Notes: generated from the letters alone by a model not told the origin. Shown: positions 1-7,667, numbered from the stretch's first letter. The stretch: DNA of 33,210 nucleotides from Lentzea xinjiangensis (GCF_900110955.1 NZ_FOFR01000038.1:1-33210), one strand, 5' to 3'. A program made the numbers and translations.

Positions 1-221
1 CGGCGGAACAACCCGTACACGGTCTGCCAGGGACCGTAGTCGGGCGGGATGTCGCGCCACGGGGCACCGACGCGCACCCGCCATCGGATGCCGTCGATCA
101 ACTGCCTTTTGCTCCACTTCGGTGGGCGGCCCGGCTTGGCGCCGACGGGCAGCAGCGGCTGCAACACAGCCCACTGCGCGTCGGTCAGGTCGGCCCGCCC
201 CGCTGCCGCTACGCTGGCCAC
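1..221 (-). CDS. IS5-family transposase (DUF4096 N-terminus), partial
   Basis: Reading from GTG at 221 down to the window edge gives 73 codons. They contain the typical N-terminus of DUF4096/IS5 transposases: 'LTDAQWAVLQPLLP', then 'GRPPKWSKRQLIDGIRWRVR', then 'GAPWRDIPPDYGPWQTVY'. This domain precedes the DDE catalytic domain, which lies beyond base 1, so intactness of the enzyme cannot be judged. The start is supported by GGAG five bases upstream of the GTG. That ribosome-binding site lies inside one arm of a 13-bp inverted repeat. The protein catalyses cut-and-paste transposition of the element. Many actinomycete members are split into two frames; this cannot be checked here. Confidence 0.85.
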   Translation of the reverse strand, partial: MASVAAAGRADLTDAQWAVLQPLLPVGAKPGRPPKWSKRQLIDGIRWRVRVGAPWRDIPPDYGPWQTVYGLFR

Positions 222-276
222 GAGGTCTCCGGTACTGCAGGTTTGCTTGGTCGCTAACCCACTTACCGGAGACCTC
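222..276 (-). repeat. 13-bp perfect inverted repeat sequestering the transposase RBS
   Basis: GAGGTCTCCGGTA at 222-234 is the exact reverse complement of TACCGGAGACCTC at 264-276, with 29 bases between. In the transposase mRNA the inner arm contains the GGAG ribosome-binding site and touches the GTG start. A transcript entering from outside would form the hairpin and hide the site. A transcript starting inside the loop would not. This is the arrangement known from other IS elements that limit transposase made by read-through. The outer arm may also serve as a terminal repeat. Confidence 0.6.
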
Positions 277-328
277 GCCACGTTCCGGCACCGACACGCC
301 GCCGATCACCTCACCTTTGAAACACGGG

Positions 329-1441
329 CTAGCAGGGCCACGTCAGGGCCACGCCTCCGGCGAGGTGCGGCCCTGACACCGGTTCCAGCACCGCCGCGCG
401 CACGAGGTTGAGCACCTCGTACCGGTCCCCCGCACGGCGGACCAGGCCGCGGACGCTCAGCTCGTGCGGGTTCCCGCGGCACTCGTGCTCGACGGCGTCC
501 AGGAGCCTGCACCGCTCCTCCTCGTCGTCCAATGTGGACAGCGAACGGCGGATGGCGTCGCGCAGGTGGGCCGAGGTCGGGTCCACCGGGTTGGAGCGCA
601 GCCGTTCCAGCAGGTGCTGCGGCGAGTAGACCATGAACCAGCCCGCGGCGAACTCCAGCGCCGACGGCAGTCCGTCCAGCTCCTGGACGAGGCCGGTCAG
701 CGCGGCCCGGTTCGCCGGTTCCTCCCTGAACGCCGGCCGCACCCGGTGCACGTGGCTGAGGAGCAACCGCACCGCCGCGTCGTCGGGGAGCCCGGTCAGC
801 GGGAACACGTGCTCACCCGGCAGTCCCGTCGGTGCCAGCGCGGTCACCAGCACCCGCAGGCGCGGGTGGGTGGCGAGCAGGCGCGGGTCGGGGTACCGGC
901 CTGTGACGAGGACGGTGTCCTGGTCGTCGTCGACCGGCGGGAACGACGCCGGGTGCCACAGCACGGACCAGCCGTGCCGGAAGTGCAGCTCACCCGCCGC
1001 CTCGAGGGCGAGACGGGTCTTGCCGACGCCGCTGACGCCCGTGATGGTGACCAGCCGGGAGCCGCGGGCCGCGGGCCGGTCGCCGGCCAGGAACAGCGCA
1101 TCGTCCGGGCGGTGTCCCTCGGCCAGCCCGGCCACCAGCAACGCCACCAGCGCCGCCGTCTCCGCCTCCCTGCCCACGATCGGCGCCGCCGGTGCCGGCG
1201 GGGCAACGCCCGCCTTGGCCGCCGAGCGCCCACCGGCCCGCGCGAGGTCGGCGCGGCTGCTGTCGTCCAGCCGCAGACCGTCCGCGAGCAGGCGCACCGT
1301 CTCGGCGCGGGGTGTGCGGGTGCGGCCGCATTCCAGGTCGCGGATGGCCCGCACGCTCACCATCGCGAAGTCGGCCAGCTGTTGCTGGGTCAGGCCCGCC
1401 TGGACGCGGTGCGTGCGCAGCAGTTCCCCGAACTCCCTCAT
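329..1441 (-). CDS. HTH-XRE transcriptional regulator with NB-ARC-like ATPase domain
   Basis: A 370-residue regulator. Residues 1-62 form an XRE-type helix-turn-helix ('LTQQQLADFAMVSVRAIRDLECGRTRTP'). A linker leads to an AAA/NB-ARC-like NTPase with the P-loop 'GVSGVGKT' at 135-142 and the 'ELDGLPSALEFAA' region typical of AfsR/BTAD-like ATPases. ATG at 1441 is chosen because GGAGGGG lies just upstream; an in-frame upstream extension to 1567 has no such site. It is transcribed away from the divergent lanM, so it probably controls that cluster. The C-terminus is short: the TPR or winged-helix tail usual for this class is missing, and the last 13 residues look non-native. The IS element starts about 50 bases beyond the stop, so truncation by IS insertion is possible. 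Function is inferred from domains. Confidence 0.85.
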   Translation of the reverse strand: MREFGELLRTHRVQAGLTQQQLADFAMVSVRAIRDLECGRTRTPRAETVRLLADGLRLDDSSRADLARAGGRSAAKAGVAPPAPAAPIVGREAETAALVALLVAGLAEGHRPDDALFLAGDRPAARGSRLVTITGVSGVGKTRLALEAAGELHFRHGWSVLWHPASFPPVDDDQDTVLVTGRYPDPRLLATHPRLRVLVTALAPTGLPGEHVFPLTGLPDDAAVRLLLSHVHRVRPAFREEPANRAALTGLVQELDGLPSALEFAAGWFMVYSPQHLLERLRSNPVDPTSAHLRDAIRRSLSTLDDEEERCRLLDAVEHECRGNPHELSVRGLVRRAGDRYEVLNLVRAAVLEPVSGPHLAGGVALTWPC

Positions 1442-1489
1442 GCCCGTCCCCTCCTCGTGTTCCCAGTCTCGGGGCGGACGGACCGCGGA

Positions 1490-1551
1490 ACATGGGGTGC
1501 GGTCCCCCATATTCACCTCCGCCCGCAAATCTGGGGGGTTCGTCCCCATGT
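1490..1551. promoter_or_regulatory. Paired inverted CATGGGG-N6-CCCC boxes in divergent promoter region
   Basis: Between the divergent regulator (start 1441) and lanM (start 1585) the motif ACATGGGG-N6-CCCCC occurs twice in opposite orientation: at 1490-1508 on the plus strand and at about 1533-1551 on the minus strand. The outermost arms, ACATGGGG (1490-1497) and CCCCATGT (1544-1551), are exact reverse complements. Paired sites between a regulator and its divergent target are typical of operators. Which protein binds is inference. Confidence 0.4.
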
Positions 1552-1584
1552 GCCGCGCCGGGGGCACGTGCCAAGTTCTCCGGC

Positions 1585-4251
1585 GTGACCTCCGCGGCCG
1601 AGACCAGCACCGGCGAGAGCTGGACAGCTGCCTTCGCCCACGCCCTGCGGCCGTTGACCGACGCCGCCCGCGCCGAGGTCGGCGCGCCGTTCGACGCGGC
1701 GTTCGCCGAGCAGCTCGGCAGGCGGCTGGTCGCCATCGCGGCGCGCACGCTCGTGCTGGAGCTGCACAACGCGCGTGGGAGCCTGCAAGCGCCCACCAGT
1801 GCCGAGCGGTTCGCCGAGTTCACGCGAACGCTGGACCTGGAGGCGCTCCTGCGCCGCTACCCGGTGCTGGCGCGGTTGCTCCGGCAGGCGTGCGACCAGG
1901 CCGTCGCCGCGCACCACGAGCTGTCGTCGCGGTACGCGCGCGACCGGGCGGAGATCGTCCGGGTCCTCTTCGGCGGCAACGATCCCGGCGCGCTCGTGGC
2001 CGTGCGCACCGGCATGGGTGATCCGCACCGGCAGGGGCGGACGGTGGCGGTCCTGACCTTCGCCTCCGGGCGCAAGCTGGTCTACCGGCCCCGGCCGGTC
2101 GAGCTGCACGTCCGGTTCACCGCACAGCTCACCTGGCTTTCCACGCGTACTGGAATCGCTCTCCGGACGCCGCGCCTGCTCGCCGGGGACGGGTACGGGT
2201 GGCTCGAGCACGTCGAGCACGAGCCGTGCGCGGACGTGGCCGGGGTCGCCCGGTTCTACCGCCGGCTGGGCGCGCTGCTCGCGCTGCTCTACGCGGTCGA
2301 CGGCACGGACATGCACTACGAGAACCTCATCGCGTGCGGTGACCAGCCGGTGCTCGTGGACGTCGAGACGCTGTTCCACCCGACACTGACGCCGGACACC
2401 GATCCCGCCGCCCTCGCGCTGGTCAGGTCGGTGCACCGCACGGCACTGCTCCCCCACGTGCTGGTGGGCGACAACGGTGCCGCGGACGTGTCCGGGGTCG
2501 GCGGGGACCGGGGCGTGCTGTCGCCGTTGGACGCGGTCGGCTGGGCCGAGCCGGGGACCGACCGGATGCGGCTGGTCCGGCGCCCGCGAAAGTCGCCGGG
2601 CGCGCGCAACCGGCCGGTGCTCGGCGCCGTCGCCGCCGAGCCCGCCGACTACCAGGACTCGCTGCTGGCCGGGTTCCGCGCGGGCTATGACGCCATCGTG
2701 ACTCATCGGGACGAGCTGCTGCGGCTGGTCAGGAGCTGTGCCGACGACGAAGTGCGGTTCATCGCGCGCGCGACGCGGCAGTACGCGCGTCTGCTCGACG
2801 AGTCGACGCATCCGTCCGTCCTCGTCGACGCGCTGGACCGCGACCTGGCGTTCGGCGTGCTGGTGACCGACGATCCGCTGCTCGACCGGCTGGTGCCGTT
2901 CGAGGTCTCCGACCTGTGGCGCGGGGACGTGCCGCTGTTCACGTGCCGGCCGGGGTCGCGCGACCTGTGGACCGCGTCCGGGCTCCGGCTGCCGGGGATG
3001 CTGCCGGAGTCCGGGCTGGACGCCGTCGAACGCAAGATCGCGGCGATGAACGAGGTCGACCGGCACGACCAGCAGTGGGTGATCACCGCGCTGCTGGCGT
3101 CGCGGCCGCGTCCCGTGTCGCACCGCTCCAGCGCGTCGCCGCCGGGCCACGTGGCCGCGGTGGACCCCGACCCGGCCCGGCTGCTGGTCGCCGCGTGCGG
3201 GATCGCCGACCAGATCCTCGCGCACGCCGTCACCGGCAGGAACCGCGTCAACTGGCTCGGGCTCGAGCTCGTCGACGACCGGCACTGGACGGTGCAGCCG
3301 CTCGGCGCCGGTCTGTCCACCGGCTACACGGGGGTGGCGCTGTTCCTGGCGGAGCTGGGGGCGCTGACCGGAGCCGCCCGGTACGTCGAGTTCGCCTGCG
3401 ACGCCGTGCGGCCGCTGCCCGCGCTGCTGGAGGTGCTCGCGGCGGAACCGGAGCTGGCCGCGGCCGCCGGTGGCGGGTTCCACGGCCTGGGCGGCCTCTG
3501 CTACGGGCTGGCGCGCCTCACGCCGCTGCTCGGCCTCGACCCCTCGCTGCTCGCGTCGGCGGTGGCGCTGATGCCACGCGAGGACGCGTCGACGAGCGTC
3601 GTGGACGGCGTCGCCGGATCGCTGGCCGCGATGCTCGCCGTGGGCACGCCCGAGGCCCTCGCGCTGGCGGGCCACTACGCGGCGGTCCTGCGCGGCGCCT
3701 TCAGCCCGGCCGGCGGTTTCGCCCGCGGCCGGGCCGGCATCGGGTGGGCGCTGCGGAGGTACGCGGCGGCGGTGGGCGACGAGGCGTCCGCGACGGTGGC
3801 GGAGGCCTACCTGGAGGACGCCACCACCGACCCGGCCGACATCGGGTGGTGCTCGGGTCTCGCGGGCGTCGTGCTCGCCCGTGCGGACGAGCGCCTGGCC
3901 GGTCTGCTCGCGGCCAGGGAACCGTTGCGGGACATGAGCCTCTGCCACGGCGAGCTGGGCGTCGTCGAGGCGCTGGCCGCCCACCACCCCGGTGCCGCCG
4001 CCCGCCGCACGGCGCTGGTGCTGGGCGCCCTCGACGACCACGGCCCGCGCTGCGCCACACCGGGCGGTGTTCCCTCGCCCGGTCTGCTCACAGGCCTGTC
4101 CGGCATCGGGCACGGCCTGCTGCGCCAAGGGTTTCCGCTGCCGTCGGTCCTGCAGTTGCACCCTTCCCCACCACAGAGGAGTACATCCGATGAACGAGTC
4201 CCTGCGCCGTCCCGCCGACCGGCCGGAGCCGGCCGAGCACGCGATCGGTGA
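1585..4251 (+). CDS. lanM: Class II lanthipeptide synthetase (LanM), atypical cyclase active site
   Basis: An 888-residue bifunctional LanM. The DUF4135 dehydratase domain phosphorylates and eliminates Ser/Thr. It shows 'GDPH' (D146, H148), 'TDMHYENLIA' (D242, H244, N247), 'VDVETLF' (D259, E261) and R391/R395/T397/Y400. The conserved Lys of the usual VYKPR motif is Arg here (R168). The LanC-like cyclase domain begins near 530. It keeps Zn ligands C756 ('GWCSG') and C787-H788 ('CHGELG'), but the conserved (F/L)(A/S)HG His is Arg: 'GGFARGRAG', R714, codon CGC at 3724. The usual LanM end is at about 'LPSVLQLHP' (residue 860). The remaining 28 residues read over the start of the next gene. GTG 1585 is the only reasonable start; no good Shine-Dalgarno site is visible. 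The domain assignment is firm. Loss of cyclase activity is inference. Confidence 0.93.
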   Translation: MTSAAETSTGESWTAAFAHALRPLTDAARAEVGAPFDAAFAEQLGRRLVAIAARTLVLELHNARGSLQAPTSAERFAEFTRTLDLEALLRRYPVLARLLRQACDQAVAAHHELSSRYARDRAEIVRVLFGGNDPGALVAVRTGMGDPHRQGRTVAVLTFASGRKLVYRPRPVELHVRFTAQLTWLSTRTGIALRTPRLLAGDGYGWLEHVEHEPCADVAGVARFYRRLGALLALLYAVDGTDMHYENLIACGDQPVLVDVETLFHPTLTPDTDPAALALVRSVHRTALLPHVLVGDNGAADVSGVGGDRGVLSPLDAVGWAEPGTDRMRLVRRPRKSPGARNRPVLGAVAAEPADYQDSLLAGFRAGYDAIVTHRDELLRLVRSCADDEVRFIARATRQYARLLDESTHPSVLVDALDRDLAFGVLVTDDPLLDRLVPFEVSDLWRGDVPLFTCRPGSRDLWTASGLRLPGMLPESGLDAVERKIAAMNEVDRHDQQWVITALLASRPRPVSHRSSASPPGHVAAVDPDPARLLVAACGIADQILAHAVTGRNRVNWLGLELVDDRHWTVQPLGAGLSTGYTGVALFLAELGALTGAARYVEFACDAVRPLPALLEVLAAEPELAAAAGGGFHGLGGLCYGLARLTPLLGLDPSLLASAVALMPREDASTSVVDGVAGSLAAMLAVGTPEALALAGHYAAVLRGAFSPAGGFARGRAGIGWALRRYAAAVGDEASATVAEAYLEDATTDPADIGWCSGLAGVVLARADERLAGLLAAREPLRDMSLCHGELGVVEALAAHHPGAAARRTALVLGALDDHGPRCATPGGVPSPGLLTGLSGIGHGLLRQGFPLPSVLQLHPSPPQRSTSDERVPAPSRRPAGAGRARDR

Positions 4252-4378
4252 GATGGAGCTCGCCCCGAAGGTCCTCGCGGGCGCACGGGCACGCGCCCTG
4301 ATGGGGCTGACGCTCGCGGTGAGCGCGCTGGCACCGCTCACCCCCGCCCTGTCGGACACGACCGTCAGCGACCACTGA
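4190..4378 (+). CDS. Cysteine-free putative RiPP precursor peptide
   Basis: A 62-residue peptide starting at ATG 4190 behind GAGGAG (4176-4181), overlapping the 3' end of lanM by 62 bases in another frame. Third positions are almost all G/C, so it is coding. An acidic leader-like half ('EHAIGEMELAPKVLAGA') is followed by a hydrophobic Ser/Thr-rich half, 'LTLAVSALAPLTPALS' then 'DTTVSDH'. That half has seven Ser/Thr (T41, S45, T51, S55, T57, T58, S60) and a C-terminal His. There is no Cys, so a lanthionine bridge cannot form within the peptide. Its position and coupling make it the probable LanM substrate. A possible GA-type cleavage site lies at residues 31-32. I do not recognise the family. 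An unrelated small membrane peptide remains possible. Confidence 0.75.
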   Translation: MNESLRRPADRPEPAEHAIGEMELAPKVLAGARARALMGLTLAVSALAPLTPALSDTTVSDH

Positions 4379-4431
4379 CACCTCGGCCCGAATACGCCTG
4401 GCAGACGATACGGAGATCACGGCCGGACCGT

Positions 4432-4437
4432 TAGGGT
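4432..4437 (+). promoter_or_regulatory. -10 box of leaderless promoter for the LAL regulator
   Basis: TAGGGT ends six bases before the ATG at 4444. The predicted transcript therefore begins at or next to the start codon. No Shine-Dalgarno site is present. This TANNNT-to-start spacing recurs before four other genes in the window. Confidence 0.5.
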
Positions 4438-4443
4438 CCAGAC

Positions 4444-7320
4444 ATGCAGACCCGAGCGCCCCACGTGGTCGGCCGCGACCGGGAGGTCGCGGCCATCACG
4501 GGGGCACTCGAGCACGCGCGCGAGTCCCGGGGCGGAGCCGTCTTCCTGACCGGTGAGGCCGGCATCGGCAAGTCCCGGCTCGCGCGCTACGCGGCGGGAC
4601 ACGCCTACGACCACGGCATGCGGGTGCTCAAGGGCCGCGGCACGACGATCGGCCCGATGGTGCCGTTCCGCCCCATCGCCGAGGCGCTCCTGGGCCTGTT
4701 CCGCGGCGATCCGCCGGACGACACCGCGCTCGGCCCGTACAAACCGGTGCTGGGCACCCTGATCCCGGAGTGGCACGACCACCGGTCCACGACGGAGTCG
4801 GTCGTGGTGCTGGCCGAGGCGGTGCTGCGGCTGCTCGCCTCCGTCGCGCGGAAGACACCGTGCCTGCTCGTCCTCGAAGACCTGCACGAGGCCGACGCCG
4901 AGACGCTCGCGGTCATCGAGTACCTGGCGGACAACCTGGAGGACCAGCCGGTCCTGCTGCTCGCCACGATCCGCAGCGAGCCCGGCCACGCGCTGGAGCT
5001 CGTGCACCGGATCGTGCAGCGGGGCTCCGGCACCCTGGTGGAGCTGCGCAGGCTCACGCAGGACGAGGTCGGGCAGATGACGGCCGCGTGCCTGGAAAGC
5101 GCACTGGTCCCGGCCGAGCTGACCGATCGCCTGTGGACCGACAGCGCCGGCAACCCGTTCGTCATCGAGGAACTGCTGCACGGCGTGGTGAGCAGCGGGC
5201 TGCTGGTGGCCGGGGCGCGGGGCTGGGAGGTCCTCGGCGAGCTCAAGCTGCCGGTGCCGGCGGCGTTCGTGCGCAGCGTCGCGCACCGCACCGACCGGCT
5301 GGGGCCGCAGGGCCGGGAGGTGCTGTCCGTCGCGGCGGTGCTCGGGCACCGGTTCCCGCTCTCGGTGGTGCAGAAGGTGACCGGCACCGACGACCGGCGG
5401 CTGCTGAGCCACCTGCACGCCGGTGTCGCCGCGCAGCTCGTCACGCCCGACGAGCCCGCCCCCGACTGGTACGCCTTCCGCCACCCGCTCACCGCGGACG
5501 CGCTGCTCGCCCAGCTCACCCCGGCCGGCCGCGCCGAGCTGTCCCTGCGCACCGCCGACGCGGTCGAGGAGCTGCACCCCGGCCTGCCCGGCGACTGGTG
5601 CCCGCTCGTCGCGAAGCTGCGCTTCGACGCCGGAGCGCGCGTCCAGGCGGGCAGGTTGTTCGCGCAGGCGGGCAGCCGGGCTCTGGCCGGTGGGGCGGCG
5701 GGGTCGGCCGTCGCGCTGCTCGACCGCGCGCAGGGCCTGCTGGAGGACGAGGTGGCCGAGCGCGCCGACGTCCTCGACGCGTTGCTGCCCGCGCTGGCGG
5801 AGACCGGCGAGTTCGAACGGGCCTTCGCCCTGGACGTGTCGGGCCTGCACGGCCTGGACGGCCCGCGCCGCGCGAAGCTCCACACGCGACTGTCCAGGGT
5901 GGCCTACCTCGCCGGGCGGTTCGCCGAAGGCGTGGAACAGGTGCGGATCGCCCGCACGCTGCTCGGCCAGGACGCGCCGGACGAGCTCACCGCGCAGCTC
6001 GACGTCAACTCCGCCTACCTCGCGCTGAACATCCCGAGCGCCGACCGGATCTCCTCGGCGGCGCGCCTCGCGAGGCAGGCCGCGCTCGCCGCGGACCGGG
6101 CGGGGCTGCCGCTGGTGGCGTGCGAGGCGTGGCAGCTGCTCGGGATCATCGCGCGCGAACAGGACCTCGACGAGGCGAACGCGTGCTTCGACAGGGCCCG
6201 CACGCTCGCGGACACGCACCGGATGCCGATCCAGCACATCTACGCGCTGGTGCGCCTGGCGGGCAACGACTGGCTCGCGCACGGCAGCACCGCCGCGCTG
6301 GACCGCACCCACGCCGAGGCGTGCCGGGCGGGCGCCGTCACGGTGGCGCACAACGTGGACGCCATCCTCGCGCTGCAGTCGGTGCTCACCGGCGAGTACC
6401 GGACGGCCGCCGAGCAGGTCGAGAACTGCCTGCGGGCCGCCGCGCGGCTGCGGTTCCACGCGCTCACCCGCTACCTGCTGATGGTGAAGGCGACGCTGGC
6501 CGCGCACCGCGGCGACCGCGCGGGGACCGATGACGCCATCGCCGGCTTCGAGTCGGTCGCGAAGAGGGGCGCGCAGGAGTTCCCGCTCTGCTACGGGCTC
6601 GCGCGGGCGTTCTGCGCCCTGCTCGAGGAGAACCGCGGGCTGGCGACGGGGGAGCTCGACCGGGCCGAGGCACTCGAGTCGCAGAACCCCACCACGTTCC
6701 ACCTCTCCGGCACGCACGGCCTGCGGGTGCTGCTCGGCGTGCTCGACGGCCGCCTCGGCTGGGCCGGCTACCGCGCGGTCGCGGCGAGCTGCCCCGCCGG
6801 CATGCGGTGGAACCGGCAGTTCGCCGAGCTCGCGCACGCCGTCCTGCTCGGCCGCGACCACCGCCACGAGGAGGCGCGGGAGGCGTTCGCGCGCTCGCAG
6901 GAGGCCGCGGCGCCGTACCCGATGGCCCGGCACCTCGGCCTGCGGCTCGTCGCGCCGGAAGCCGCCGGGTGGGGCGATCCGGTGGGCTGGCTGCGCGCGG
7001 CGGAGGAGCACTTCCACCGGTCCGGGATCCCCGCGGTGGCGTCCGCGTGCCGCGGCCTGCTCAGGCAGGCCGGGGCACCCGTGCAGCAGCGCCGCAGCGG
7101 CACCGACCAGGTGCCCCGGCAGCTTCGCGGGCACGGCGTGACGGTCCGCGAGTTCGAGGTGTTCGTGCTGCTCGCCGACCGCATGGGCAACAAGGCCATC
7201 GGCACCCGGCTGCACATCTCCCCGCGCACGGTCGAGAAGCACGTGGCCTCGCTGATCGCCAAGACGGGTCAGCCCGACCGCGAGTCCCTGTCCGCGTACG
7301 CCGCCGCGCTGAGCCGCTGA
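4444..7320 (+). CDS. LuxR-family LAL transcriptional regulator with AAA ATPase
   Basis: A 958-residue regulator of the LAL (large ATP-binding LuxR) class. It has an N-terminal ATPase with Walker A 'GEAGIGKS' (37-44) and Walker B-like 'CLLVLEDLHEAD', a long TPR-like helical middle region, and a C-terminal LuxR helix-turn-helix ('LTVREFEV'-type start reading 'VTVREFEVFVLLADRMGNKA', then 'ISPRTVEKHVASLIAK'). Members typically activate secondary-metabolite clusters. It lies 65 bases after the putative precursor gene on the same strand, so it likely belongs to the lanthipeptide locus. It appears leaderless. Its last 52 bases overlap the convergent gene at 7269-7667. The family is certain; the target is inferred. 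Confidence 0.93.
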   Translation: MQTRAPHVVGRDREVAAITGALEHARESRGGAVFLTGEAGIGKSRLARYAAGHAYDHGMRVLKGRGTTIGPMVPFRPIAEALLGLFRGDPPDDTALGPYKPVLGTLIPEWHDHRSTTESVVVLAEAVLRLLASVARKTPCLLVLEDLHEADAETLAVIEYLADNLEDQPVLLLATIRSEPGHALELVHRIVQRGSGTLVELRRLTQDEVGQMTAACLESALVPAELTDRLWTDSAGNPFVIEELLHGVVSSGLLVAGARGWEVLGELKLPVPAAFVRSVAHRTDRLGPQGREVLSVAAVLGHRFPLSVVQKVTGTDDRRLLSHLHAGVAAQLVTPDEPAPDWYAFRHPLTADALLAQLTPAGRAELSLRTADAVEELHPGLPGDWCPLVAKLRFDAGARVQAGRLFAQAGSRALAGGAAGSAVALLDRAQGLLEDEVAERADVLDALLPALAETGEFERAFALDVSGLHGLDGPRRAKLHTRLSRVAYLAGRFAEGVEQVRIARTLLGQDAPDELTAQLDVNSAYLALNIPSADRISSAARLARQAALAADRAGLPLVACEAWQLLGIIAREQDLDEANACFDRARTLADTHRMPIQHIYALVRLAGNDWLAHGSTAALDRTHAEACRAGAVTVAHNVDAILALQSVLTGEYRTAAEQVENCLRAAARLRFHALTRYLLMVKATLAAHRGDRAGTDDAIAGFESVAKRGAQEFPLCYGLARAFCALLEENRGLATGELDRAEALESQNPTTFHLSGTHGLRVLLGVLDGRLGWAGYRAVAASCPAGMRWNRQFAELAHAVLLGRDHRHEEAREAFARSQEAAAPYPMARHLGLRLVAPEAAGWGDPVGWLRAAEEHFHRSGIPAVASACRGLLRQAGAPVQQRRSGTDQVPRQLRGHGVTVREFEVFVLLADRMGNKAIGTRLHISPRTVEKHVASLIAKTGQPDRESLSAYAAALSR

Positions 7321-7667
7321 CGCTCGCGCTTCATCCGCGCCTCCAGCTCGTGCCGCCTGCCGCCGGCCAGATCGGTGCGCGCGGCACGTTCGACGTCGCG
7401 GAACACGTCGTAGTACGTGTCGTCGTACTGCTCGACGATCTCGAACGTCCACTTGCCCGGCAGCACGTTGCGGCCGAGCAGCTCCCGTTGCACCCGGTCA
7501 GCGTGCTCGTGGTGGCCCGCCTCGCGCAGCAGCGAGATCACCTCGTCGAGCATGAGGTCGGCCGTGCCGGTGAGCTGGTGGAACTCGTAGAGGTGGCCGC
7601 GGGCCCGTTCGGTGGTCTCCAGCGCCTTGCTGAGCTTGCCGAGCGCTTCGGTCGTCTTGTCGTCCAT
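7269..7667 (-). CDS. Conserved actinobacterial hypothetical protein
   Basis: A 132-residue soluble, helical, charged protein starting 'MDDKTTEALGKLSKALET'. It contains 'LMLDEVISLLREAGHHEHAD', 'GKWTFEIVEQYDDTYYDVF' and an Arg/Glu-rich C-terminus. I recognise it only as a widespread actinobacterial protein of unknown function. ATG 7667 is preceded by GAGG. A much longer in-frame reading to 8513 is rejected because it crosses the divergent DUF4383 gene. The 3' end overlaps the LAL regulator by 52 bases, tail to tail. Confidence 0.8.
   Translation of the reverse strand: MDDKTTEALGKLSKALETTERARGHLYEFHQLTGTADLMLDEVISLLREAGHHEHADRVQRELLGRNVLPGKWTFEIVEQYDDTYYDVFRDVERAARTDLAGGRRHELEARMKRERQRLSAAAYADRDSRSG

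Larger units (their letters stand above)
1..276 (-). mobile_element. IS5-family insertion sequence, left part only
   Basis: This is the 5' end of an insertion sequence whose transposase reads leftward out of the window. It is identified by the transposase N-terminus and by a 13-bp inverted repeat just upstream of the start codon. The outer end of the element is not certain: I place it at about 276, where the outer repeat arm ends, but the true terminus could lie a few tens of bases further right. No target-site duplication can be tested because the other end is outside the window. Confidence 0.6.

Noticed and set aside
1192..1584. In-frame upstream extension of lanM to 1192
   Set aside because: It runs through the divergent regulator gene and its RBS. 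Residues are Arg/Pro-rich antisense translation, and LanM similarity begins only after 1585.
4417..7452. 1011-residue minus-strand frame opposite the LAL regulator
   Set aside because: Antisense shadow of a GC-rich gene: Arg/Gln/Pro-rich, no domain. The plus strand has clear Walker and LuxR motifs.
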